DNA of 8,287 bases from Parachlamydiaceae bacterium (lineage in GTDB: Bacteria; Chlamydiota; Chlamydiia; Chlamydiales; Parachlamydiaceae): contig JAUXSJ010000043.1 in the NCBI GenBank assembly GCA_030679615.1, forward strand, positions 1 through 8,287, in the 5' to 3' direction. Made by a program: the position numbers and the translations under genes. The notes beneath the pieces were generated by a model. It saw nothing but the letters and a program-made list of their open reading frames with translations. It ran no database searches and was not told where the DNA came from. Of this stretch, positions 1 through 6,191 are shown piece by piece. The stretch's first letter is position 1. The number at the start of each line of letters is the position of its first letter.

Positions 1-51
1 TTTAAATCGCTGTGTTTCAATAAAAAAAAAGATTTTTAGGTTGATGCGAAT

Positions 52-320
52 GTGACTGAAAGTAATGCCTGTGACTTAGAAACTGGAGTATTTAAGCAAA
101 GCCCTAAACAAATGACTTTATCTCTAAAAAAATCTGCAGAAATTAGTCAAAGGCGTAAAAGCTTCTCTTTTTGTTCAACTATGACTATTCTGACATTCAA
201 CCAAAATCGTGCAGAAAAAAAACTTTTAACATCGCTAAAAGAATTCTTTCAACAAAAAATGAAGTACGTAAATTATATGATCACCTTATTGCTAAAAGTA
301 ACAATAATAAAATGATTTAA
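52..320 (+). pseudogene. DUF3175 family protein, frameshifted at a poly-A run
   Basis: The first 57 codons from the GTG at 52 read like the DUF3175 family of small basic bacterial proteins of unknown function: V-T-E-S near the start, then CDLETGVF, SLKKSAE, RRK and the M-T-I-L-T-F-N-Q-N-R-A-E block (family pattern: D-L-E-x-G-V-F, S-L-K-R-S-A-E, R-R-K, S-M-L-x-F-Y-x-N-R-A-G). After the eight A at 215-222 the same frame loses all resemblance and stops at 313-315. The -1 frame instead gives AKRILSTKNEVRKLYDHL, which matches the usual family ending (R-R-V-L-x-x-A-K-D-E-L-R-K-L-F), and stops at 318-320. One extra A would restore an 89-residue protein, near family length. Resemblance may also begin a few codons before the GTG (V-D-A-N-V-T-E), but that frame has a stop at 37-39, so the N-terminus may be damaged too or start unusually. 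No function is known to me. Confidence 0.65.
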
Positions 321-348
321 TTATAAATTTTTTTTAGATTTATTTGAT

Positions 349-618
349 ATGGATATAAAAATAAAAGTCATTCCAAACTCTTCTGTCAATGCAATTATTA
401 GCTTTAAAGAAGATATTTTAAAAGTCAAAGTGACTGCTGTACCAGAAAAAGGATTAGCAAATATCGCTTTAATAAACCTCCTAAGCAAAATATTTAAAAT
501 TCCCAAATCATCAATAACTGTTCTGAAAGGAAAATCCTCTTCAACCAAAATTATACGATTTGATGGAATGTCTAAAGATGACGTCTATACAATATTAAAT
601 TCTTTTTATGAATCATGA
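349..618 (+). CDS. UPF0235 / DUF167 (YggU-type) small protein
   Basis: An 89-residue protein with the UPF0235/DUF167 layout: an N-terminal beta strand with I-K-V-I-P-N-S (family V-x-V-x-P-x-A/S), a central strand L-K-V-K-V-T, the signature A-V-P-E-K-G-L-A-N at residues 30-38 (family A-P-P-v-x-G-k-A-N), a helix with hydrophobic spacing (ALINLLSKIF), then I-P-K-S-S-I and the G-K-S-S-S-T-K segment at 61-67 (family G-x-x-S-R-x-K). The usual arginine of that last segment is a serine or threonine here. The family is widespread; structures are known (E. coli YggU) but the role is unsettled. The gene starts 28 bases after the broken DUF3175 gene and could share its transcript. No Shine-Dalgarno sequence is visible before the ATG at 349; the start is chosen because it places the first strand as in the family. 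Confidence 0.8.
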   Translation: MDIKIKVIPNSSVNAIISFKEDILKVKVTAVPEKGLANIALINLLSKIFKIPKSSITVLKGKSSSTKIIRFDGMSKDDVYTILNSFYES

Positions 619-752
619 CATAAACAAATCTAATAATCATAAATTTCAAACAGATTAAAAAATTGAGTTTTTTCATAACTTAAGCGTAGGACAATATCAT
701 CAATTTAAGCGACAATGGCGTGAAAATTAATCACTTAGATCACAGAGATAAC

Positions 753-777
753 TGAGAAGGAATGAGAAAATTGAGAA
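753..777 (+). repeat. three TGAGAA copies spaced 9-10 bases
   Basis: TGAGAA occurs at 753-758, 763-768 and 772-777, so the copies start 10 and 9 bases apart, close to one DNA helical turn. The third copy overlaps the proposed -35 element at 771-776. This could be a regulator binding array for the downstream YcaC-like gene, or chance in purine-rich DNA. Confidence 0.25.
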
Positions 778-799
778 AGTAAAACCTTAATACTATAAA
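771..799 (+). promoter_or_regulatory. candidate sigma70-like promoter for the YcaC-like gene
   Basis: TTGAGA (771-776) and TATAAA (794-799) are separated by exactly 17 bases, and each differs from the consensus by one base. Transcription would start near 806, leaving an untranslated leader of about 130 bases before the ATG at 938. The rest of the 619-937 spacer holds no gene that I can support. Confidence 0.4.
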
Positions 800-865
800 T
801 ATTCATCAAAATTTGAAGAACGATCTTTTTTATAAACAATATGAATCAATCCCAAGAAGAGAAAG

Positions 866-901
866 TTAATAGATAAAAAATTCTTGTAATCTATCTATTA
901 A
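866..901 (+). repeat. 10-bp inverted repeat in the leader of the YcaC-like gene
   Basis: TTAATAGATA (866-875) is perfectly complementary to TATCTATTAA (892-901), around a 16-base loop. It ends 26 bases before the ribosome binding site of the next gene. The arms contain only two G-C pairs between them, so an RNA hairpin would be weak; a protein-binding dyad is as likely. No known riboswitch is recognised. Confidence 0.4.
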
Positions 902-927
902 AGGATTAAAGATTTGTTTATAAAACT

Positions 928-933
928 GGAGGG
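928..933 (+). promoter_or_regulatory. strong ribosome binding site that fixes the start at 938
   Basis: GGAGGG lies four bases before the ATG at 938. The frame is open upstream to a TTG at 914, but that codon has no such site and would add eight residues not found in YcaC-type proteins, so 938 is preferred. Confidence 0.85.
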
Positions 934-937
934 TTCT

Positions 938-1561
938 ATGAAGGATAAGTTTAAATATCATCGTTTAGATAAAGCTGAAGCGGCTGTTTTACTCATAGAC
1001 CATCAGACAGGCTTGATCAACTTAGTTCAAGACTATACTCCTAACGAATTTCGTAATAATGTTTTAGCTTTAACGAATATTGCACATTACTTCAAATTAC
1101 CTACTATACTGACAACCAGCTTCGAAGAAGGCCCAAACGGACCCTTGGTTCCAGAAATAAGAGATATACTTCCTAATGCCGCTTATATTCCTCGTCCAGG
1201 ACAAATTAATGCTTGGGATAATGAAGATTTTGTGAAAGCAGTCAAAGCGACAAAAAGAAAACAATTGATTATTGCTGGAGTTGTGACTGATGTCTGCGTT
1301 GCTTTTCCGACTCTTTCTGCTCTTGAAGAAGGTTTTGAAGTTTTTGTATGCGTAGATGCATCTGGAACAATCAATAAAGACATGCGAGAAGCTGCTCTAA
1401 TGAGAATGATCCATGCAGGTGCACAAACAATGAGTTGGTTTAGCATAGCATCAGAATTGCATAGGGATTGGAGAAATGATGTTGAAGGTCTTGCAAACAT
1501 CCTCTCAAATCATGTTCCGAATTATCGAAATCTTATAAATAGTTATCAGCAAAAAAAATGA
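938..1561 (+). CDS. ycaC: YcaC-type isochorismatase-fold (cysteine hydrolase) protein
   Basis: This 207-residue protein is very close, nearly end to end, to E. coli YcaC as I remember it (208 residues), a homo-oligomeric hydrolase with the isochorismatase fold whose natural substrate is unknown. Visible landmarks are: V-L-L-I-D-H-Q with catalytic Asp21; the conserved stretches NNVLALTNIAHYF and LPTILTTSFE; G-P-N-G-P-L-V-P-E; R-P-G-Q-I-N-A-W-D-N-E-D-F starting at Arg86, the position of the second active-site residue; and G-V-V-T-D-V-C with nucleophile Cys120. The C-terminal L-H-R-D-W-R-N-D and N-H-V-P-N-Y-R-N-L are typical of YcaC rather than of nicotinamidases or true isochorismatases. It is cytoplasmic, with no signal peptide. 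It seems to be a single-gene transcript with its own promoter. The gene ends in a run of eight A (1551-1558) just before the TGA. Such genes are often horizontally shared. Confidence 0.93.
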   Translation: MKDKFKYHRLDKAEAAVLLIDHQTGLINLVQDYTPNEFRNNVLALTNIAHYFKLPTILTTSFEEGPNGPLVPEIRDILPNAAYIPRPGQINAWDNEDFVKAVKATKRKQLIIAGVVTDVCVAFPTLSALEEGFEVFVCVDASGTINKDMREAALMRMIHAGAQTMSWFSIASELHRDWRNDVEGLANILSNHVPNYRNLINSYQQKK

Positions 1562-1769
1562 CCAAACATTAAGGTTTGATTTCAATTCATGGTGATCACA
1601 TAAAAATCTTTTCTTTGATCGCTTTTATAAATAAGAAATCGATATGTTTGATTTTTACTATTTTTAATACTTAAGTTCTTGCACAGAGTGATGATATCCA
1701 AAAACGATGCTGAACAATATTTAAAGAACAACTCTTGAAAAAGTAATAATATAGAAGGGGCAATGAAAT

Positions 1770-2126
1770 ATGTATAGTAGCAATGTGAACAGTAGCGCTA
1801 GAACAGTGCACCCTATAGAAATCTCGGATTTAAAAGGAAGGAAGTTAACCGAAGAAGATATTAATAAAAAAATATTTAGAATTGCTCCCAATTCACTGTT
1901 TCGTGATAATAGCTTTGTACCTGAAAAAATTGAAGACATCAAAAAAGCATATACATTTAAAGGGTTTAAATATAAAAAAAAAGAAAAATTTATAACATAT
2001 ATGCGTGATTCTTCCAAGCGAGAATTTTCAGCCAATTCCATTCATACATTTTATTTTGATCACTTAGATGATGATAAATGGATAACAGTAGATGAAGCTA
2101 AAAATCAAGGTTTGATATTGGATTAA
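1770..2126 (+). CDS. hypothetical lysine-rich 118-residue protein
   Basis: I do not recognise this protein. The start ATG at 1770 has a good ribosome binding site (AGAAGGGG, 1753-1760, nine bases upstream), which supports a real gene. The protein has no cysteine, no signal peptide and no membrane segment. It has a polar, probably flexible start (residues 1-15), a middle region that looks folded (LTEEDINKKIFRIAP at 26-40), a strongly basic patch at 64-73 (K-G-F-K-Y-K-K-K-E-K) and a mixed C-terminal part with WITVDEAKNQGLILD (104-118). The single tryptophan is W104. The basic patch is encoded by a run of nine A (1974-1982). It stands alone, 208 bases after the YcaC-like gene, and converges with the unit ending at 2431. 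A secreted effector or nucleic-acid-binding role is possible, but nothing in the sequence decides it. Confidence 0.7.
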   Translation: MYSSNVNSSARTVHPIEISDLKGRKLTEEDINKKIFRIAPNSLFRDNSFVPEKIEDIKKAYTFKGFKYKKKEKFITYMRDSSKREFSANSIHTFYFDHLDDDKWITVDEAKNQGLILD

Positions 2127-2146
2127 AAATATCGACTTTAAAGCAA

Positions 2147-2181
2147 TTTTTTTTTAATCAAACAAACCCATTAAAAAAAGA
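2147..2181. repeat. pure A/T inverted repeat after the 118-residue gene
   Basis: TTTTTTTAAT (2149-2158) is complementary to ATTAAAAAAA (2170-2179), around an 11-base loop. It sits 20 bases after the stop of the + strand gene. The lack of any G-C pair makes it a poor intrinsic terminator. The remaining bases 2182-2396 hold nothing that I can name. Confidence 0.25.
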
Positions 2182-2396
2182 TAATTAATTTTAGATATTA
2201 TCATTCTTAGAATCCTTATCAGTGTTCAAATTTTTTTATTCTGACTTTAAATGAACTTGATTAAGATGACTAATATCTAAATTCATCTATAACTTTTATT
2301 CTTTTAGAAATACTCATTAAGACATTGAATTTTATTTTACGATTTGACTTCTAGGTAACTCAATTATTGCTTAAAGTTCCTACATTAATTTCAAAG

Positions 2397-2448
2397 AAGC
2401 GTTATCGAGAATATTTTTTCTATTCGATTATTACCGACAATAACGCTT
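2397..2448 (-). terminator. candidate terminator hairpin overlapping the end of the helical-repeat gene
   Basis: Nine bases AAGCGTTAT (2397-2405) pair with ATAACGCTT (2440-2448). An alternative inner stem pairs ATCGA (2404-2408) with TCGAT (2424-2428). The right arm lies inside the last codons of the - strand gene, whose stop is 2431-2433. On the - strand the hairpin is followed only by a pyrimidine-rich, not pure T, stretch, so termination would be moderate. Since the two gene units converge here, it may also slow + strand transcription. Confidence 0.4.
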
Positions 2449-3129
2449 AAGAGCTAAATGCAGATCTTGAAACTGTTCACTTTTGATAATTTCGAATTTA
2501 TCGCTCAAATCCTTTACAGAATTTAAAATACCATTAGGCAAAGGGGCTAAAATTTTTTGCCATTGATCAATCGTTAAACTTTCAAAAAAGCTTTTTGCTT
2601 CTTCCTCAGACATTACGCTCAAAACTAAAAAGAAACCAAACAAGGTAAAAGCACCCACCTTTCCCTGTAAAGGAGCAAGCTGGGATAAAATAGCATTTCG
2701 TTTATTAACAGGAATCGTTTCTGTGAGGATTTTTATAGTCTTATAATAAAACTTATTTGTCATTCCATATACGTTAACAAAAATGTGCATTTCTTTAAAA
2801 AAGATATACAAGTCAGTTTGTGATTTTATCATTTCATTTGACAATGATGAAAGTGAAGATACCATTTCGTAAATTTCTGGATAAATTCTCATATTTTTCT
2901 GCATAAAAATAGTGCGAATACAAGTGATCACATGATCCCGATCTTCTTTTGTAAGTTTTGTAATATTACTTAATAATTCGTTTAAATAACTCGTTATGGT
3001 ATTATTTTTCAAAACTTGACATAGCTTGATGCATAAGCTTTCACGTTCATCGCTAGGAATTTTTAAAATATTAGAAAACAATTTCTGATTCTCACACCTT
3101 TCATTTGTCCGAAAATCCAGTTTATCCAT
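2431..3129 (-). CDS. hypothetical all-helical repeat protein
   Basis: A 232-residue protein that I do not recognise by name. It appears entirely helical and built of roughly five degenerate units of about 35-43 residues. Each has a turn followed by an acidic/basic helix start: ILKIPSDER (21-29), ITKLTKEDR (56-64), LSSLSNEM (93-100), ETIPVNKR (137-144) and LSVMSEEE (170-177). Residues 157-172 are very hydrophobic and could touch a membrane or form a buried helix. No signal peptide or catalytic motif is seen. The frame is open upstream to 3243, inside the preceding gene, but the ATG at 3129 is preferred: it follows the neighbour's stop by 19 bases and AAGAAGGA lies at 3143-3150, although 13 bases is a long spacing. 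It is very probably co-transcribed with, and perhaps translationally coupled to, the HAD-ATPase gene. Similar helical repeats are common in amoeba-associated bacteria; function unknown. Confidence 0.72.
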   Translation of the reverse strand: MDKLDFRTNERCENQKLFSNILKIPSDERESLCIKLCQVLKNNTITSYLNELLSNITKLTKEDRDHVITCIRTIFMQKNMRIYPEIYEMVSSLSSLSNEMIKSQTDLYIFFKEMHIFVNVYGMTNKFYYKTIKILTETIPVNKRNAILSQLAPLQGKVGAFTLFGFFLVLSVMSEEEAKSFFESLTIDQWQKILAPLPNGILNSVKDLSDKFEIIKSEQFQDLHLALKRYCR

Positions 3130-3148
3130 TACGGCAATAAATTCCTTC

Positions 3149-4858
3149 TTATAAATTTTTAGCGGAAGCAGGTGCGGTGTATCTTTTTTTGATGAGATCA
3201 GCAATCGCATGTTTACTCTGAATAGCAGAAAGAGAACGATCATTTTCTATTCGAGCTGCAGCATCAGCTAAGTTGTCATCTTTGATATGGACCCTAAACC
3301 AATCAGAATAATCTTTTCGTCGAAGGTGATGCATCCAAGTTTCATCATCGACTCCCTCTGCTATTTGTAAAAAAATCATTAAATTTTGCACTCTCAAATT
3401 TAACGCATCTTTAGGTCCACGAAAATAAAAGCAGAACTCGTCGCTAAGGTCACCTTCTGCATATTTTCGAGTATGACGTTTATGTTGCTGCTTGGGTTTA
3501 TCAGGCTTTATCGTTTTAATTATGCTGATAGGTAATCGCTGCCAAATAAGCACTTCATTATCAGAAGGTGCTTTAATAGATGAACTAGGTAAGGGCTCTC
3601 CAATGATTTGACTCACTTTTTCGAGGATAGTTAATGCTTGAGGCCCTAAAGCGATGATGATAGTTAGAGTTTTTAAAGCATCAGCTGCGATTTCGTCAGG
3701 ATGTACAGTGATTAAAATTGTACCCTCTTTTGGTAATGGAACAGATATGTGATTTTGTGCTGCAGGGATTAAATGATGTGCCTCGTCAATTATAAGCCAA
3801 TGTGGACGCCCTGTACTCGCTTTCAGACTAAGTAATTTTGGGGCAAGCTGGACAAAAAAAGAAGGTCGATCATTGAGATCTACTCCAAGTGTGTTCACAA
3901 CAACATTATGTGCAGGATCCTGCAATAGCTCGATAACCTGTTCCTGTATAGGAGCTAATTTGACCCCACCTACTCCTAGGGCATTTTCTAATTTTTCATA
4001 ATCTCCCTCAGGATCAAATATACAGAATTGAAAACCATTGGCTGCCATTTTTTCTGTAAGAGCCGTTGATAGAGTAGATTTACCTATACCCGAATTTCCT
4101 GCAATCAATACTCGATCAACAGGATTTAGATCAAAAGAGTCATTCCCATCTGTTCCAACAGAGATTTTGTTTCTCATTTTAGCTACAAATACATTTTCAT
4201 CTTTTAATAACTGCCCTATAACCTCTTCGACTCCTTTACCATATGCACCACTCGTGACTAACCCCAAGCTTTGTTTAACCGCCTCAATCGCATTAGATAC
4301 AGCCATACCTATCCCAACTTTACGTAAAAAAGTATGGTCATTTTCTGCATCCCCTATGCCTATAACATTATGCATGGAAAGCCCTAGCTCTTTGAGTGTG
4401 GCTGTTAAACCTGTGGCTTTGTTTACACCACTTGGTAAAATCATGACTGCCCCTTTGTTAAAAACGATCTCTAGCGCTAATCCCATATCACGAATCACTT
4501 CGAGCACTTTGATTTCTTGTGGTTCTTGAGTCTCTATTATGACCTTACCTTTTCTAAGAGGCGAAATGCCACAGTCATAAAGCTCTTCTAAAAATTGTTC
4601 CGGGGGTGGCTCTGCAAGTATACGCTGGTTCTCGGTTTGAGGCGTGTAGAGGAGAGCGCCGTTTTCAGCTACAATAAGGTCAAAGAGGTCAAATCGATTA
4701 AATACCTGCTTAAGATCATCTAATTGACGGCCTGTAACCATAATGAGTTTACGTCCGGAAGCTTTAATTGCTATGAGTGCATTAATGGTTTCAGTTGTGA
4801 CAATTCCTTCACATGCTATAGTGCCGTCGTAATCTAATGCTAAAGCCATAAAATACAT
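3149..4858 (-). CDS. HAD-IIB phosphatase-like domain fused to a HerA/DUF87-like P-loop ATPase
   Basis: This 569-residue protein has two clear parts. Residues 1-220 are a HAD hydrolase of the IIB (Cof / sucrose-phosphatase-like) type: D9-Y-D11-G-T (motif I, nucleophile D9), M-V-T-G-R at 40-44 (motif II), a cap region with I-V-A-E-N-G-A, K147 (motif III) and G-I-G-D-A-E-N-D at 167-174 (motif IV, with D170 and D174). All catalytic residues are present. Residues 247-440 are a P-loop ATPase: G-N-S-G-I-G-K-S-T at 254-262 (Walker A), FDPEGDY at 281-287 as in HerA/DUF87 proteins, and HWLIIDEAHH at 353-362 (Walker B). A C-terminal region (475-560) of conserved appearance (CFYFRGPKDAL, WMHHLRRKDYSDWFR) has no name known to me. 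The start at 4858 has AGGGAG five bases upstream. It heads a two-gene unit with the helical-repeat gene. I recall similar fusions in other bacteria without a proven role; a sugar phosphatase, nucleic-acid motor or defence role are all guesses. Some stretches are much less AT-rich than the surroundings. Confidence 0.85.
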   Translation of the reverse strand: MYFMALALDYDGTIACEGIVTTETINALIAIKASGRKLIMVTGRQLDDLKQVFNRFDLFDLIVAENGALLYTPQTENQRILAEPPPEQFLEELYDCGISPLRKGKVIIETQEPQEIKVLEVIRDMGLALEIVFNKGAVMILPSGVNKATGLTATLKELGLSMHNVIGIGDAENDHTFLRKVGIGMAVSNAIEAVKQSLGLVTSGAYGKGVEEVIGQLLKDENVFVAKMRNKISVGTDGNDSFDLNPVDRVLIAGNSGIGKSTLSTALTEKMAANGFQFCIFDPEGDYEKLENALGVGGVKLAPIQEQVIELLQDPAHNVVVNTLGVDLNDRPSFFVQLAPKLLSLKASTGRPHWLIIDEAHHLIPAAQNHISVPLPKEGTILITVHPDEIAADALKTLTIIIALGPQALTILEKVSQIIGEPLPSSSIKAPSDNEVLIWQRLPISIIKTIKPDKPKQQHKRHTRKYAEGDLSDEFCFYFRGPKDALNLRVQNLMIFLQIAEGVDDETWMHHLRRKDYSDWFRVHIKDDNLADAAARIENDRSLSAIQSKHAIADLIKKRYTAPASAKNL

Positions 4859-5413
4859 GTTATCTCCCTACAATTTTGAATATTTGAGGAAATCATTTCA
4901 CTTTCAGTCAACATCTCTGATCTGACATAGAATCAACGTTTTCCCTTAAAGCTTTCAAAAAAATTAAGATGTCCTAAATAAAGACATTGTCTTCCTTTGA
5001 CTTTTGCCATTTAATTCCAATTTCTAAAAGGAAATTTTAAATTTCATCATTAAAACGAATATATTCATGCAAAATCAACCCATGTTTCATTCCATTCTAT
5101 TCTTTAATCGACTGTATATGAGATTCAAACGCAAATCAGCATTACTTATGAAATTTACTCAAACTAGATTTAACAAAAACGATTCTCTGTAAACATCTTA
5201 CATATATCAATTTTTGAAAATAAATCACAATTTATATAGCTCTGCCCAGACTCTCAACTTATGGGACCAAAAAAGATGTATAGTAACTTCAGAGAAGTCA
5301 GAATCTTTAATCTTTCTAATAATAAAAAATTTTTTTATATAGATATTATAAACTAAATATCCCATTAAATAGATATATTTAAATTTGATTTTAGCTTTAA
5401 TGGATTTAATAAA
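4859..5413. other. 555-base divergent spacer with three small dyads, no gene
   Basis: The spacer separates the HAD-ATPase gene (leftward) from the secreted-protein gene (rightward). It must hold both promoters, but neither matches the sigma70 consensus well enough for me to place it. It contains three near-perfect dyads: AAGACATTGTCTT (4981-4993), GAAATTTTAAATTTC (5031-5045) and GAATATATTC (5057-5066). A small hairpin ACTTC/GAAGT lies at 5286-5298 and an A/T palindrome at 5322-5338. Open frames at 5082-5192 (+) and 5225-5425 (-) lack ribosome binding sites and family resemblance. Confidence 0.5.
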
Positions 5414-6166
5414 ATGTTTTCTCAAGCTGTTTACAGAATTTCGATAGGTTTAATTTTAACTTTTATATTTTCATTTTCATTACCAGCACTAGGTGATGAT
5501 ACGCAAGTATATGCAGAACAAGTTGAAAATTTAAAGAAAACTGTTGCATTACAAAAATGCCGAAAAACACGAAATAAACCTTCTCCTCCAACTCTGCCAC
5601 GAAATTTTAGTTGGACCGGCCGATATGTTGTTCCTGATATTGTAGACCCAAGAACTGGAGAATTAGGTATTGATGTTCCTTTCACATGGTGTGGAAATGA
5701 TGGCGATGTTCAGATGATAGCTGGAGGAGAAAATTATCCAATTTATTTTACAAATTTTATTTATCAAAACTATCTCTATACATATACCTATAAATGGCCT
5801 GGTCTTCAACCTGAATTTCTCCCACCATTAGAATCTTGTGCACCGCTATTTAAATTTACTTTAGCAGATCTAAATGCTTTATTAGCCACTGCAACATATG
5901 TGGGAAAGGCGACTCTTGAAAACGGTCAAAAGGTCAATCATTTTAGGCTTCCAATTGTCACACCACCTACGCAACCTCCTGGATTCTACCTACGTTTACC
6001 GCTAATTCTAGGAGATTTTTTTGTAGACAGAAATAATCCAAAAAAATTTTGGCAAGTCTTGCATTTTGGAATACAAAATCTCTATGCCCCTCATTTAGAT
6101 GAATGGATTTTTATCCATAAATTTAAAAAATGCCCTGGTGAAATAATCTTACCACCATGTGTTTGA
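5414..6166 (+). CDS. secreted five-cysteine protein, ependymin-like layout (tentative)
   Basis: A 250-residue protein with a convincing Sec signal peptide: a basic start, a hydrophobic core at about 10-24 (IGLILTFIFSFSLPA), and likely cleavage after ALG at 25-27. The mature part has five cysteines (C49, C93, C142, C240, C249), many aromatic residues and proline-rich ends, and looks beta-rich. Residues 140-182 read E-S-C-A-P-L-F-K-F ... A-T-Y-V-G-K-A-T-L ... G-Q-K-V-N-H-F-R-L-P. This recalls the C-x-P-L, 'x-x-G-x-x' and 'V-x-x-W/F' order in ependymin-related proteins, which are mainly eukaryotic with scattered bacterial members. That assignment is weak and from memory. There is no catalytic motif. 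The start at 5414 has no clear Shine-Dalgarno sequence. It lies 25 bases before the SDR gene and may be read with it. An exported, ligand-binding or host-facing protein is the best guess. Confidence 0.72.
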   Translation: MFSQAVYRISIGLILTFIFSFSLPALGDDTQVYAEQVENLKKTVALQKCRKTRNKPSPPTLPRNFSWTGRYVVPDIVDPRTGELGIDVPFTWCGNDGDVQMIAGGENYPIYFTNFIYQNYLYTYTYKWPGLQPEFLPPLESCAPLFKFTLADLNALLATATYVGKATLENGQKVNHFRLPIVTPPTQPPGFYLRLPLILGDFFVDRNNPKKFWQVLHFGIQNLYAPHLDEWIFIHKFKKCPGEIILPPCV

Positions 6167-6191
6167 TTAATTTAAAAAAAAGGACATTGCT

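Noticed and set aside
680..711. Direct repeat TTAAGCG (680-686 and 705-711)
   Set aside because: Only two 7-base copies 25 bases apart with no other sign of a mobile element or array; compatible with chance.
914..937. Earlier TTG start for the YcaC-like gene
   Set aside because: No ribosome binding site, and the added residues are absent from YcaC; GGAGGG at 928-933 points to the ATG at 938.
1183..1500. - strand open frame opposite the YcaC-like gene
   Set aside because: Antisense shadow of a clearly identified gene.
1563..1578. Possible terminator hairpin CAAAC/GTTTG after the YcaC-like gene
   Set aside because: Only five base pairs, without a convincing T-run.
3130..3243. N-terminal extension of the helical-repeat gene into the HAD-ATPase gene
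   Set aside because: It would overlap the conserved end of the HAD-ATPase gene by 95 bases, and its residues do not fit the repeat pattern.
4038..4529. 163-codon + strand open frame opposite the HAD-ATPase gene
   Set aside because: It is the antisense of a gene with complete HAD and Walker motifs; no family resemblance or ribosome binding site.
5082..5192. 36-codon + strand open frame
   Set aside because: No Shine-Dalgarno sequence and no recognisable protein features.
5225..5425. 66-codon - strand open frame
   Set aside because: TTG start inside the divergent gene, no ribosome binding site, composition typical of translated AT-rich spacer, no family resemblance.
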